A stretch of 41,636 bases of DNA from a virus. The position numbers and the translations under genes are program-made. The stretch spans positions 1-41,636 of IMG/VR virus record IMGVR_UViG_3300020395_000030; one strand, 5' to 3'. The notes under the pieces are model-generated. The model made no database searches, was not told the DNA's origin, and saw nothing but the letters and a program-made list of their open reading frames with translations. Of this stretch, positions 1 through 11,300 are shown piece after piece; the stretch's first letter is position 1; every line of letters begins with the position of its first letter.

Positions 1-3000
1 ATATCCAGTACCACCAAAGGAGACAATCGTGAATGCAGATGCAACCATTGACTTACCCTGATTAGGGAAGGATGCAGTTCCATCAAGTTCTAATCCTGGG
101 AAAGGACAGTTGGGTTGCTTAACCTTAGATCCATCAACCAGAGCACCACTACCACCTAAGAATGATATAACAGAAGAGTTCTGAGTATAAGGAGATGCCT
201 CAATAATTGGATAGTCATCATAATCAGCACGAATAGCTACACGAACTAAATTCTGATCATAAACGAAGTTATCTGGATATGTAATGATAGCATTTGTATC
301 ATATAAAGTTCCATATGTTTGAGTTGTTGCTCCTGGTTCTATACCACCACTAGGATTAGTTTCATATTGTAAAATACTATTCAATAGATCCATTTCTGTT
401 ATAATGGAACCAGAAACGTTAGCACATGCAGGTGCTTGTCCAGTAGTATAAACTTGAACAGAGTTTGTATCTGTTCTTACGAATGTATGTGCAGATTGTG
501 GAAGATGTTTAACACAATTGTTAGTAGCAGTTACAAATGTATGTGCAGATTGTGGATAGAATCCAATTGCTGTTGCTGTTGCACTTGAGAATCTATGATT
601 ATAATTACCACCTGATTTAACTGCTCCACCAGTTGCACTTACAAATGTGTGTGAAGAACCAACACTGATAGCACCCTGTCCACCATTTACATTGACTGTA
701 ATAGATGTACTATTGGTTGCAACAATCTGAAGTGATTTTCCACTAACATAATCTTTTCCTTCTTTCTTAATTCCATTAGTAGTTGCAGAAACAAATGTAT
801 GAGGATCTGTATTTGTTGGTGTTGTACCTTGTAAAGCATTAACTTCAAATGTATTTGTAGTTACATTAGAAACTGCTAAGTAAGTATTATAAAGAGGATC
901 ACCTACACGTGGATAGTGACCATTATTACCATCACCATAGGTGCAACTGAATACTAATGATTGATCATCAAATTTAATCTTGTCTCCATTACTCAATCCA
1001 TGTGGAGCTGTAGTTGTGATTGACATCACACCTGTAGCTGGAGTGTATGTAGTTCCTGTAGTTGCAGTAAATGTTTCTTGAGCACGTGGATATGTACTCT
1101 CAGTTGATGTAGATGCACCAACGTTAATTGTTACTAAGTCTCCATTAACATTAGTAATTGCTAAAGGAGTGTTGTATGCAGGGTCAGTAGTTCTTGGATA
1201 TGCATGGTTAGTAGCATGTCCATCTGCATCACAAGTAAATGTAAAGCATCCTTCACCAAGAGTTACAGTATCACTAGTGGTCATTGTATGACCAGCCATT
1301 GTAAATACTAAATCTCCTGTTGCTGGAGTATATGTTGCAGCAGTTGGACTCCAAGTATTTCCATTACTGTCATCAAATCCTGTGGTACTTACAAATAAAT
1401 GCTGACCAATAGCAGCACCACAGCTGAATGTTAATGAATCTGGTTCTAATTTAATATGCTCGCCATTAGATAAAGTATGAGCACCTATCTGAAGTTGTAA
1501 ATCACCAGATACAGGATCATAAGTTGCATCACTAACATCGTGAGATGTTACAGCACCAGCAGCACCAACATTAAATGTAATTGTTCCTGTCTGTCTCTGT
1601 AGACCATTTAATGCAGCACTTACAAATGTATGAGATCCAGTGTATGAAGATCCACCAACATTAATATCAAAATCATTTCCATTAACATTGCTAATTTCTA
1701 ACCATCTATTACTGGAGTAATCAAAGTTTGGACGTGGGTATGTATGTCCTGGAGATGCTGCACTTACATTGACTGTAAGTGTATTTCCAGAAACTGCATC
1801 AACTGGAATGACTTGATCGTATGCATAATCTTTCTTCCATGTAACACCATTTGCAGTTGCACCTTGGAATGTATGTGGATCAAGGTTTGTTGAAGGAACT
1901 GATTCAAGAACTTGTACATCAAATGTATTGTCAGTTACATTCCATATACGTAACCACTTACCACTTACTGGGTCAGTAGCACGTGGATATGTTTTAGTGC
2001 TTTGATCACCAAAGGTACAAGAGAATGATAGTGAATCATCTGCAATTTTTATATAATCTCCATTCTTCCAACCATGATTAGCAATGGTCAATGTCATCAC
2101 ACCAGTGTCTGGTGCGTAATTTCCATCTGTTACTGTCTTCTGTTCAACAATATCTCTTGGATAACTATGTGTTGTAGCATTATCATCTGCATCACAAGTA
2201 AAGTCTAGAACATTAGCTGCTTGGAACTTAATAGCATAATCTTGTTTTAGAGGAGGAGTTGCACTTACAAATGTATGTGTGTCTGTATTAGTAGAAGGAG
2301 TTACATCTAAAACACGAACAGTTAATTCAGTAGAAGTTACATCATAAACTTCTAACCATCTTCCTGATACTGGATCAGATGATCTTGGATATGTCTTAGT
2401 TTGACCACCAGAAGCAGCACCAACATTAACTGTTACTGTAGTAGTAGTTTGACCAGTTATAGCAAGAGCTTGGTTATATGATGGATCTGATGAACGTGGA
2501 TAATAATGAGTAGTTAAATGATTATCTGCATCACAAGTAAATGGTAGTTTATCAACACCAATTGTTACTGTATCATTACCAGCAACAAAACTATGAGCAC
2601 CGATTGTTAATACTAAATCACCGTTAGAAGGATTATAAGTTGCATCAGTAACGTCAAACTGACGAGTACCTATTGTAACTGCATTTTCTACTCTTCCACC
2701 AACATACTTGTGTACTCCACCACCGTATACACAACTGAATGTTAATGAATTATCTGGAATCTTAATCCATTGTCCATTAGTTAATCCATGTGCACTAGCA
2801 AATGTATATGTTAATGTACCTGTAGTTGTATTGTAATCAACATCGGTTACTGCAGGAGCTGATACAGGAGCATTACTGAAATTACCAGCAGCAACAGTAG
2901 TTTGTATAACCAACTCACCAGTTAAAGGATTGTAAGTTGTACCAGCATTTGCATCTTTTAATACACCACCAGCATCTATACCAGTATAGTAAATATTTTG

Positions 3001-6000
3001 AGCTAATCCACCAACATAAGTGTGATTGCCAATAGCACGGTCAAGAGCACAATTAAATGTTAGAGAATTATCTAATAACTTAACAAAGTCACCGTTAATG
3101 AATGGATGGTTAGTAACTGTTAATGTAATCTTACCAAGACCTGCATCATAAACAGCATTTGAAACTGTATGTTGACTAAGACCAACACCAGTAATTTCAA
3201 CTGACTTACCAAATTGTGGATCAGTTGAACGTGGATAAGAATGAACACTTTGATGATCATCCATATCGCAAGTGAATGATAATCCACCAGCTCCAAGTTT
3301 GATATGCTTACCAACACCTAATCCATGTTGACCAATGGTAACAACCATATCGCCAGATACAGGATCATAAACCGCATCTGTAGGTTGGAAAGTTTTATCA
3401 GGAGGTGACTGACCAACATTAACTGTAATAGTATTTGTAGAAACAGCAGTTATATTAACTGATCTTCCAGAATATCTGTCGTGATTAGGACGTGGATAAG
3501 TCTTGGTAGAATCATTACCATCCATTGTACATTTGAATGACAATGAATTATCATCAATAATGATACCAAACCCTGGACTCATATTATGTCCAGTACCAAC
3601 TGTAAGTTCTAATTCACCAGTTGCAGGGTTGTAGGTAGCATCAGTTGGTGTCCATTGTTGATCAGGATCAGAAGCACCTACATTAACTGTAAATGTATCC
3701 GATGTTGTACCAGTAACTGCTAAAGAATTACCATATGCAGTTTGACCTGACTGTGGTAGGTAGTGCTCTGTAGCATTACCATCCATATCACAAGTAAATG
3801 CAAATGATCTTGGTGATAGTCTTATACTATTAGATGTAGTAACACTATGACCAGGAACTGTCATGGTGAAATCACCATTAGCAGGGTTGTAAGAAGCAGT
3901 TGATGGAGTTAATCTGGCACTAGGTGCAGCAGATGAACTATCAAGTGGAATATCCCAATCTTCAAACTTAGGAATAGGAGATGTAGTTACGACTGGATCG
4001 TATACTAAAACAGTTCCACTTGCTGTAGCACTTACAAATGTATGAGAATTGCCAGAAGCAACTCCAGCAGCACCCACATTACAAGTAATTGTTGTGGATC
4101 CACCAGAAGATTGGACATTAGTAATTTCAACACTACGTCCAAAGAATGGATCTGATTCTCTTGGATATGAATCTTGTCCACCACTACCATAAGTACAGCT
4201 GAATGTTAAAGAACCTTCTTTAAATGCAATTCTATCACCAGTAGTAGGCATTACAAGAGGATCTGGAATAACAATATCCATAGCACCAGTAGATGCTGTG
4301 TATACTGCTCCTGTTGGTGTAGTCTCTACATACGAACCATTAGTCCAGTTACGTGATGCAGCAATAGCATATGTCTTTGCTCTTTGATATGCATATGTAA
4401 CTGCAGGTACTTCTGAAACTGGAACTCCAGTTAATGCATTTCCACTGTAATAACTTTCTGCAGCAGAAACAATACCATGGTTTCCACCAATAACTAAGTC
4501 TCTAAGTAACTGTTTAAGAGTATATTTTATATCTCTAGGACATTTTCTTTCTTCAATATTATTGTGTCCTAGGTTAGGGAACGCTGCTTTAGTATCTTGA
4601 TATGCTTGGTCAGCAATAAGATCTGCGTTTCTAGCAATTAAGTAACCACCATCAATATAAGCGGTTGCAACCTCGTTTGAAATTACATCAACCCATAAGT
4701 ATGATAATGTATTAATAGCGTCTCTTACATTAGCACAGACAGGGTTTCCAGCAGTTGTATTGATAATCGTGGTATCAAAATATCTGTTTACTGAAGAATA
4801 CTTTGGAGTATAAACTGGATCTCCTGTAGTTCCATTTCCAGTTCTCCAATTCCTCATTGCGAGGATACATAATTGACGTGTATATTCAATAGCACGAATA
4901 TTTTGAACTATCTCATCTTCAATATAATTAATCTTATCATCAATAATGTATTTTTTAGAACCTTCAATAACGTTATGGTTTGTTCCAAATTCTAAATCTC
5001 TTACAAGAGCATTGATGAAATGAATAACGTCTTGCTTACATTGGTTATCTCCATCATCACCTGTATTAGCACCACTAGTAGGAGCACTATATGCAGGATA
5101 TGCCTTTGTTCCAGAAGCACATTGTATAAGGATATCAGCTAACTGAACCATACTGTCTTCTTGAAGACCAGTAATTGTTGCTGAGGTTGTTACAGTTGCA
5201 ACACCAGTAATAGAATAATCATATATGAAATCACTGACGTTGTAAGTTGAACCACCAAATTTTACTGTACCACCACTAACATAGGTATTAACATGATCAT
5301 TAGTACCTAAGTAAATTTTAAAATCATTTGCTGATACATCCCATACACGGAAGTAATCACTCTTAAATTCTTCATTAATTCTTCCTAGAACTTCATCAGC
5401 AATAAACTCTCTGTTATTACGCAATAAAACACATGCGTCTTGGAATCTTCTACTTACTGGTGTTGATAATGGAAACTTGTTTGGAGAGTTTAGTAGTGAT
5501 AATGTAACTACTTTAGAATATGACTTAACAGTAGCAAATTGACCTGGATCAAAATTAGCATCAGTAATTGCAGGGAATTTTTTAGGTATTACAAATCTTC
5601 TAGAACGACCATCAGCATCTTCTAAAATTTTATAAATTCTTTGCTTACCATTTAATGCAGAAAGATCAGGAGATGTTGTTGGAAGATTTTCAATAAGAAC
5701 TTCTTGACCTTCTCTGAAATTATGAATATTACTTCTACCAACCAATTCATTGGTGTAGAAGATAATACCACCACTATCTTCAGACGTACCAAATTGAGCT
5801 TCTTGGAATCCACCAGTTGTAATAGATGGATCTCCTTGAAGAGAGAAATCTATTCTTTGTATAGGAAATGCTGTATCATAATCTTCTTCTACTTCAGTAA
5901 CTTCACCTTCTGCTCTAATTGATTTAAGACTTGTTGTATCAACACTTTGCTCAACAATATTTGCACCACTTATGCTTATAGATTCTACTACTGCATTATC

Positions 6001-7779
6001 CCATGTCTTAGCATTAAGAATAGGTACAACTTCAATTATCCAATAACCATTAGAAATTTCAAAATCATCGTCAATTGCTTTTACTTGATAAAAACCAGGT
6101 GTAGTTATTGTACTATTATCAGTATCATTCAAATGAATGTATGTTCCTGGAGGAATAAGAGTATCAGGATCAGAATCTACTCTGAATTTATTAGCTCCAT
6201 CTGTTTGAGTGATATTAAGAGCAATAGGATTACCTACTGTTCCACTAACAAGATAGTTAAAACGCTCACCTTCTAGGAAAGAACCACTTGTTAGAGTAAC
6301 ATCTAATTTACCTGTAAGGTATGCATCAGCTCCAACTGTGGTTGTAAATGAAACATCAATAATTTTTGCTCGTGAACCAGTGTTAACACCAACAACTTCT
6401 AATCCAATCTGAAGAGCATTCCCTCCAGTATTCTCTTGGAAATCTACTCTGAATTGATCTGGTCCAAAAACTTGGTGACCAACTGGGAATTTAACACCAG
6501 CATCTCCATTAGCTTCAGCATCAATGACAACTTTTTGCTTGTCATCAAATACCATCGCATAATCCCAAGTAGCAACAGCATCACCAACTGAGTCAATTTG
6601 GTCACGATAAGTAACACCAATCACATAGTTCTTATCACCAAACTTAACCATGTGTTTGCCAGGATTACCTGGTCTTATGATTACCAAACGTAAGTTGTCA
6701 CCAACGATTGATGCATCAGGTGGTAATGAAATTGGGTTATCTTCTACGTAATCACCACCAGAAACAATAATAGTTTCTTTAACACCAGGTGTTTCCCATG
6801 CTAATTGTGCTGCCTTCTTAATACTTCTAACTGGGTTTACAGCAGATCTACCATCGTTGAGGTCAGAACCAATCTGTGCTGAAACGTAAATACGACCACC
6901 AACGTCATTCGTTGCTAGGTTAAGGACGTATTCTGTAGTTGCAATCTTGTCTGTTCTATCTCCTAACAGAGGAGTTATAGAACGTGGATATATACCTGCT
7001 TCTCCAGTAGTATTGTATCCAAATTCTGAGGCATCATTTGCACGAAAACCAATATGTTTAAACTGAACTTCACCGTTTAATTCAATACCATCAACATGTA
7101 CAGGTGCAGAAGATCCAGTTTGTCCAGTGTTTAATGATTGATATAAGTTAGCACCGAACCATCTGTAGTTATCTTTCTGAATAATAACATTAGCAGCCCA
7201 TGGAGTACCAGTATTATTTGCAAATGTTTTTAAATTTGGTGCTCTAAAATTAGCATCAGGAGTAATAAAGTTATCAATATCAAGGTTCAGAATTCTTGCA
7301 GTATCTGAAATGATAGATGTTGATGTTCTAATAGCACCGTTGATGTCAAGTTCAAAGTCAACTGTATCAAGTTCAGAAGTTGCAGTTGCACCACCACCAT
7401 TTCCACCAGAAATAGATACAGTTGGTGCAGTAGTATATCCAGAACCTGGATTGTTGACGGCAATGTTTACTACTTGACCGTTGAAGATAAATGCGGATGC
7501 TAATGCTTGTATACCACCTGATACATCAGGAGCAGTAATATTGACGGAAGGAGGAGTTGTATAACCAGAACCACCAGACGTTATTTTTATAACGTTTACT
7601 CGTTCACCAGTTCTATTAATACCAACACGTGGTAAGTCAGTCGCTTCATCCAATTGAGCTCTAAAGATCTCCTTCTCGGCAGATCCTGTTCCTGCTCTAA
7701 TTGTAAGTTCTTGGTCACCAATTAACGTTGGTTTACCGCCCCTAACGAATTCCTTATCAGAATTAATATTAAAACTCAT
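1..7779 (-). CDS. Giant tail/adhesin-like structural protein, C-terminus cut by window edge
   Basis: An open frame starts at the ATG at 7779 and runs without a stop to base 1, giving 2593 codons; the C-terminus lies outside the window. Two GSGY beta motifs lie near residues 70 and 113. Around residues 295-400 a segment containing IYVSAQIGSDLNDG and then a VSGGDYVEDNP stretch resembles the start of the right-handed beta-helix folds (DUF1565/pectate-lyase-like) found in phage tailspikes. Two related helical modules follow at about 908-979 and 1071-1146. An array of roughly a dozen beta repeats fills about 1173-2436, and a glycine-rich segment with SVISFLGGSGALVDG ends the visible part. It is the last of the tail genes seen here, so I infer a peripheral tail fibre or spike that contacts the host. 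The Shine-Dalgarno match is weak (GGAG about 13 nt upstream). The structural class is fairly sure; the exact role is not. Confidence 0.8.
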   Translation of the reverse strand, partial: MSFNINSDKEFVRGGKPTLIGDQELTIRAGTGSAEKEIFRAQLDEATDLPRVGINRTGERVNVIKITSGGSGYTTPPSVNITAPDVSGGIQALASAFIFNGQVVNIAVNNPGSGYTTAPTVSISGGNGGGATATSELDTVDFELDINGAIRTSTSIISDTARILNLDIDNFITPDANFRAPNLKTFANNTGTPWAANVIIQKDNYRWFGANLYQSLNTGQTGSSAPVHVDGIELNGEVQFKHIGFRANDASEFGYNTTGEAGIYPRSITPLLGDRTDKIATTEYVLNLATNDVGGRIYVSAQIGSDLNDGRSAVNPVRSIKKAAQLAWETPGVKETIIVSGGDYVEDNPISLPPDASIVGDNLRLVIIRPGNPGKHMVKFGDKNYVIGVTYRDQIDSVGDAVATWDYAMVFDDKQKVVIDAEANGDAGVKFPVGHQVFGPDQFRVDFQENTGGNALQIGLEVVGVNTGSRAKIIDVSFTTTVGADAYLTGKLDVTLTSGSFLEGERFNYLVSGTVGNPIALNITQTDGANKFRVDSDPDTLIPPGTYIHLNDTDNSTITTPGFYQVKAIDDDFEISNGYWIIEVVPILNAKTWDNAVVESISISGANIVEQSVDTTSLKSIRAEGEVTEVEEDYDTAFPIQRIDFSLQGDPSITTGGFQEAQFGTSEDSGGIIFYTNELVGRSNIHNFREGQEVLIENLPTTSPDLSALNGKQRIYKILEDADGRSRRFVIPKKFPAITDANFDPGQFATVKSYSKVVTLSLLNSPNKFPLSTPVSRRFQDACVLLRNNREFIADEVLGRINEEFKSDYFRVWDVSANDFKIYLGTNDHVNTYVSGGTVKFGGSTYNVSDFIYDYSITGVATVTTSATITGLQEDSMVQLADILIQCASGTKAYPAYSAPTSGANTGDDGDNQCKQDVIHFINALVRDLEFGTNHNVIEGSKKYIIDDKINYIEDEIVQNIRAIEYTRQLCILAMRNWRTGNGTTGDPVYTPKYSSVNRYFDTTIINTTAGNPVCANVRDAINTLSYLWVDVISNEVATAYIDGGYLIARNADLIADQAYQDTKAAFPNLGHNNIEERKCPRDIKYTLKQLLRDLVIGGNHGIVSAAESYYSGNALTGVPVSEVPAVTYAYQRAKTYAIAASRNWTNGSYVETTPTGAVYTASTGAMDIVIPDPLVMPTTGDRIAFKEGSLTFSCTYGSGGQDSYPRESDPFFGRSVEITNVQSSGGSTTITCNVGAAGVASGNSHTFVSATASGTVLVYDPVVTTSPIPKFEDWDIPLDSSSAAPSARLTPSTASYNPANGDFTMTVPGHSVTTSNSIRLSPRSFAFTCDMDGNATEHYLPQSGQTAYGNSLAVTGTTSDTFTVNVGASDPDQQWTPTDATYNPATGELELTVGTGHNMSPGFGIIIDDNSLSFKCTMDGNDSTKTYPRPNHDRYSGRSVNITAVSTNTITVNVGQSPPDKTFQPTDAVYDPVSGDMVVTIGQHGLGVGKHIKLGAGGLSFTCDMDDHQSVHSYPRSTDPQFGKSVEITGVGLSQHTVSNAVYDAGLGKITLTVTNHPFINGDFVKLLDNSLTFNCALDRAIGNHTYVGGLAQNIYYTGIDAGGVLKDANAGTTYNPLTGELVIQTTVAAGNFSNAPVSAPAVTDVDYNTTTGTLTYTFASAHGLTNGQWIKIPDNSLTFSCVYGGGVHKYVGGRVENAVTIGTRQFDVTDATYNPSNGDLVLTIGAHSFVAGNDTVTIGVDKLPFTCDADNHLTTHYYPRSSDPSYNQALAITGQTTTTVTVNVGAASGGQTKTYPRSSDPVSGRWLEVYDVTSTELTVRVLDVTPSTNTDTHTFVSATPPLKQDYAIKFQAANVLDFTCDADDNATTHSYPRDIVEQKTVTDGNYAPDTGVMTLTIANHGWKNGDYIKIADDSLSFSCTFGDQSTKTYPRATDPVSGKWLRIWNVTDNTFDVQVLESVPSTNLDPHTFQGATANGVTWKKDYAYDQVIPVDAVSGNTLTVNVSAASPGHTYPRPNFDYSSNRWLEISNVNGNDFDINVGGSSYTGSHTFVSAALNGLQRQTGTITFNVGAAGAVTSHDVSDATYDPVSGDLQLQIGAHTLSNGEHIKLEPDSLTFSCGAAIGQHLFVSTTGFDDSNGNTWSPTAATYTPATGDLVFTMAGHTMTTSDTVTLGEGCFTFTCDADGHATNHAYPRTTDPAYNTPLAITNVNGDLVTINVGASTSTESTYPRAQETFTATTGTTYTPATGVMSITTTAPHGLSNGDKIKFDDQSLVFSCTYGDGNNGHYPRVGDPLYNTYLAVSNVTTNTFEVNALQGTTPTNTDPHTFVSATTNGIKKEGKDYVSGKSLQIVATNSTSITVNVNGGQGAISVGSSHTFVSATGGAVKSGGNYNHRFSSATATAIGFYPQSAHTFVTATNNCVKHLPQSAHTFVRTDTNSVQVYTTGQAPACANVSGSIITEMDLLNSILQYETNPSGGIEPGATTQTYGTLYDTNAIITYPDNFVYDQNLVRVAIRADYDDYPIIEASPYTQNSSVISFLGGSGALVDGSKVKQPNCPFPGLELDGTASFPNQGKSMVASAFTIVSFGGTGY
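470..4260 (-). repeat. Coding tandem beta-repeat array (YPR / HTFVSAT repeats)
   Basis: Inside the left-edge giant, about a dozen diverged units of roughly 100 residues follow one another. Recurring landmarks are FSCTYGDG or FTCDADG, then a YPR tripeptide (near 913, 1084, 1190, 1730, 1980, 2155, 2390, 2490, 3225, 3490 and 4160 on the plus strand). A ValThr-rich strand pair follows, then HTFVSAT (near 490, 540, 640, 790, 1625, 1870, 2265 and 4035). Units alternate between at least two subtypes, and NHGLSNGD-like turns lie between them. No spacer or palindrome structure is present, so this is protein repetition and not a CRISPR array. It probably forms an elongated beta shaft or a series of binding domains. 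Confidence 0.75.
4340..4565 (-). repeat. Helical module, copy 2 in the left-edge giant
   Basis: Residues about 1071-1146 carry CPRDIKYTLKQLLRDL, then GGNH, AESYY, and finally a helix ending in AASRNW. The same order of landmarks occurs at 4841-5055 in this gene and twice in the gp7-like giant (26014-26230 and 26716-26930). I do not recognise it as a named domain. Confidence 0.65.
4841..5055 (-). repeat. Helical module, copy 1 in the left-edge giant
   Basis: Residues about 908-979 contain QCKQDVIHFINALVRDLEFG, then TNHNVIEGSKKY, and a helix ending in LAMRNW. It matches copy 2 and the two copies in the gp7-like giant in the order and spacing of Cys, Asp-Ile/Val, RDL, Gly-Asn and the terminal RNW/RNQ. 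Confidence 0.65.
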
Positions 7780-7816
7780 GGTGCCGTCTTAGCTCCGCCT
7801 AATTATTCCTCAGTTA

Positions 7817-7824
7817 TATTTAGC
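7817..7824 (-). promoter_or_regulatory. Variant late-promoter-like box GCTAAATA
   Basis: The minus strand reads GCTAAATA, one mismatch from the T4-like NATAAATA late box. It ends 38 nt before the ATG of the left-edge giant, in the 46-nt gap after the 166-residue gene. An identical GCTAAATA stands at exactly the same distance from the start of the 2698-residue gene. The shared sequence and spacing support a promoter, but the mismatch keeps it tentative. Confidence 0.4.
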
Positions 7825-7825
7825 A

Positions 7826-8326
7826 CTAAGCCCACGCAATACTGATAACTTGAGTAGAAACAATCCATTTAATGACATTTGTTGTTCCAGCTCTTGTAGT
7901 AGAATAACTAAAACGATTTGTAGATCCCAATGGAACTATTGCCCATGTTTGACCTGCTGGAATATCATCTTTGATTGTAGTAATCATTGAGGCAAGTACA
8001 CTAGTTGCTCCATTTCCATCGCACAACACGGAACTTTCTATTTTACCTGCATAAACAGTACCTAATGGATTAACTGCAATGATGTTTCCAGTTACGAAAT
8101 TTATAGTATTACTGTCAAGAGTAATCTGAGTACCAACATCATCTAACTGCAACACAGCTGTATTAATACCTCTTAAAATATACTGAGATATTTTACTATC
8201 TGAATAATGTCTGTTCTTAACTTCTAAACTGTTAAGATCTTTTGCATTCCTTAATTCATCTACGACAATAGTCTTGTCAATAGAAAAACCTCCAGTGGAA
8301 TCAAGTTTTTGTAGTATTCTAGGCAT
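7826..8326 (-). CDS. Small tail-associated protein, unknown
   Basis: A 166-residue protein whose start lies one base after the stop of the 1411-residue fibre-like gene, so translation is probably coupled. There is no signal peptide or membrane segment. The N-terminal half is mixed and charged (LRNAKDLNSLEVKNRHYSDSK), while the C-terminal half is Ser/Thr-rich and predicted beta, ending in an aromatic/aliphatic IAWA tail. I do not recognise the family. Its place between two large adhesin-like genes suggests a tip, adaptor or assembly factor for those proteins, but nothing in the sequence decides this. Confidence 0.75.
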   Translation of the reverse strand: MPRILQKLDSTGGFSIDKTIVVDELRNAKDLNSLEVKNRHYSDSKISQYILRGINTAVLQLDDVGTQITLDSNTINFVTGNIIAVNPLGTVYAGKIESSVLCDGNGATSVLASMITTIKDDIPAGQTWAIVPLGSTNRFSYSTTRAGTTNVIKWIVSTQVISIAWA

Positions 8327-8327
8327 T

Positions 8328-11300
8328 TTACTTCTTAGTAATGTTGTTGGTAATTGTAACTTTAACAGTTTGGGTTACCCCAACTGCATCTCCTAATGTA
8401 ATAGTTATACGAACATCGTTAGTTCCAGATATATCAAATGTAGGAACAATCAATTGTTGTCCTGTTCTAACATTACCATATTCTGTATGCCAAACATCCG
8501 TACCATCATCCAAGAGTCCAAATTCAATAAATTCACTATCTCCTGTAGTTGGGTTCTCTGCACAAACAATTGTCTTAGCACCAACAGCACTAGTGTTATT
8601 GTATATAACTGATGTACCAACATTATTTGTTCCTTTAACAAGATTAAACTTATCAGTTGCTATCTTAGTATCAGCAAGTTCAAACTCTTTAAGTTCACCA
8701 TCAAATACTTTAACACCATTATATGCTCCAGTACCAAATGTAGTATTAAAGTAAACATCACCTTGATTGTCTAATCTTAATACTGGTTCAACATATAAAC
8801 CAGAAGATAATCCAAGATCAAAGTATTGTTTTGCAGAATGTAAGAATGTAGTATCTGCTAAAGTATTATCAAGTGTTGTAGCAGCTGCATCAAATGTCAT
8901 TAATGATGCGGTTATTTCAAGTTCATCTGAAGTTGTAGATACAATAGTATCAACAGTGTCAAACTCTAATTGTGTCGTAGTAAGTCTTAATGTGTTATTT
9001 CCATCATTATAGAAATATAATATGTTCTCATTAGCACCAGGTGAAGTCTCAGGAATAATGTAAGTGTTCTGATCTACGTCTTTAACTCCACCAAGAGAAC
9101 CCCAGTTAACTCCATCATAACCTTCAAATAAACTATCGGTTGTGTTAAATCTAACAGAACCTTGAGAAGGTGATCCTCTCTCTGCAGTAGTACCAACTGG
9201 AACTACCAAAGTGGTTTTAATATCACATACAACTTTCTTTCCTGGAAGAGGAGATAGACTTAAGTCATTAACATCAGTTGTGATAATATTATCTTTAAGT
9301 CTTAAATCACCATTGATTGATAAATCAGTTCCACCTAATGGTGCTATTCTAAATTCTTCAATCTCTTCAAAAGTTAGTGGAGCAACTGCTGTAGTAGAAT
9401 ATCTTAAAGTTGCTGTTCCATTTGTAAAGTCACTACCAGTAGTATCTGTAGGAGGGTTAGCATCAGTTCCAGTTTGACCTCCTGCAACAACAAGGAATAA
9501 GTTGTTGAGATATTTTACATAATCATCTGTAGCTACTGGACTATTAGGATTCCAATTAGTATATGCTGGAGCAGTTACGTTTACAGATCTTACTTTCTTT
9601 ACATTTACAAATTCTTGATGGAAAGGTGTAATTCTTATAGTGTTTTGAGCATCATTATAGAAATATAATGTATTATCATTTGCACCAACTGTTTCTTCTG
9701 CAAGAATGTAAGTATTACCATCTAAGTCTCTAACTCCTCCAAGAGATGACCAAGAAGAGGTAGAAGAAGCATAACCTTCATACTGACTTGTAGATGAGTT
9801 AAATCTAATAGCACCAGCTACTGGACTTGCAGGTCTTTCAAGGTCAGTTCCTACAGGAATTATTAGAGATTTTGTAGAATTTATTTTTACATCCTGACCA
9901 ACTGATGGTGTTAATTCAATATCTGTTGATGCACCACTTGCAATAACAGCATTTGTTATTGTAAGTTTATCATTAATGTTTAGTGAATCAGAACTCTTTA
10001 TAATACCTGCTGCTATTACGTTACCATTACTTCCATCAATAGAAAATTTACCTGGTCCTACATCAACTGTTCCAGATAAATTAAGATTTATATTTGTAGC
10101 ATTAAGAGCAAGGTTTGGTGATACTGAAGTTATAGAGTCAGCAGAAATATTTGTACTAGCAATATTATTAGCAGTCAATACAGATTGTACTGACATATTA
10201 TCAAAAAGACCATCAGTTGCAGTAACTCCAACTGCGGTAAATGCTCCAGTTAAAATATTACCAGTTATACCAGCAAAGGTATCAATTAAAACTACAGATA
10301 TACTTAATCCAGAACCAAAAGTTACAGGGTTGTTTAAATCTATAGTGATTGTTGCTTCTTGGTTATCAGGTCCACCAAGGTCTACATTCTCACGTGAATA
10401 GTAGTAAAGACTAGGAGTATCAGCACTAACTTTAATAGTTAACGCATTAGCAGTTCTAGTAACTCCAGTGTTATATTCAACACCTGCAAATGACAAAGTA
10501 GTAGATCCAGATGCTAATGGATTTCTACTTAAAGTTATAGTGTTACCAACTACATTAGTTACCGTTGTTCCTGTTACTAGTGTTCCTGTTCCACCAGTAG
10601 CAGTAATTACCATACCTACTAGGATTCCTGTAGCATTAGTTACACTTACTTGATTTGAAGCTACATCAAGAGTTGCAGAAAGATTTTCAACTAAACTAGG
10701 AGAATATTTACCATCTCTATACTGAGTAAAGGCAAAAGTCTCAGTTAACATAGAAGGATCTGAAACATCAAATTCGTATGTTGATCCAGCATACAATGTC
10801 AAATCTGGTGTCATGTCTAGAGTAGACCCAGTATTAATAAAGAATCTATCAAATGGAGAACCAACAGTTGCTACTTCAATTTGTGTAGTTGCAGCATTTT
10901 CTAGAATATCACCTACTGCAAGAGAACCTTGTGCACTATCTAAAATTATTTTATCAATATTACTACCAGTAGTCTCAACCTTTACAATATCAAATATAAT
11001 TGCAGCACCACCTTCTGGTACTGTTTGTATAGTATCTCCTTCAGCTCCCCAACTTGAAGGAACAGTTGTAGTAAATGTTACTTCAAATAAAGTCTTTTTA
11101 ATTACACTGTATTGAATAGGTTGTACTAAATCTTCTGGATCTACTGATAAAGTATTTCCTTCTTCATATCCAGTACCACCTTCTGATATTTGAACGCTAT
11201 CAATAACACCTAAGTTACCAATAGTTAATTGAAAATCATCTGCTGGATCACCAAATGCTGGTGTAAAAGATAATGTTGCAGAACCTGCTGTAGTTGGTGC

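Noticed and set aside
470-4260. Regularly repeated DNA that could be taken for a CRISPR array or minisatellite
   Set aside because: The repeats are codon-phased within one open frame, about 300 bp long and diverged in sequence. They lack direct-repeat/spacer structure.
5704-6276. Plus-strand frames at 5704-5922 and 5947-6276 as Cys/Tyr-rich membrane peptides
   Set aside because: They are antisense to the left-edge giant and their composition is what reverse reading of Thr/Asn/Val-rich codons produces.
8341-8754. Plus-strand open frames of 60-140 codons throughout the tail genes (for example 8341-8754, 9976-10401, 32437-32802, 34390-34767)
   Set aside because: They lie antisense to long, well-supported minus-strand genes, lack ribosome-binding sites and have low-complexity Ser/Val/Ile-rich products. 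Long AT-rich genes with biased codons throw such shadows.
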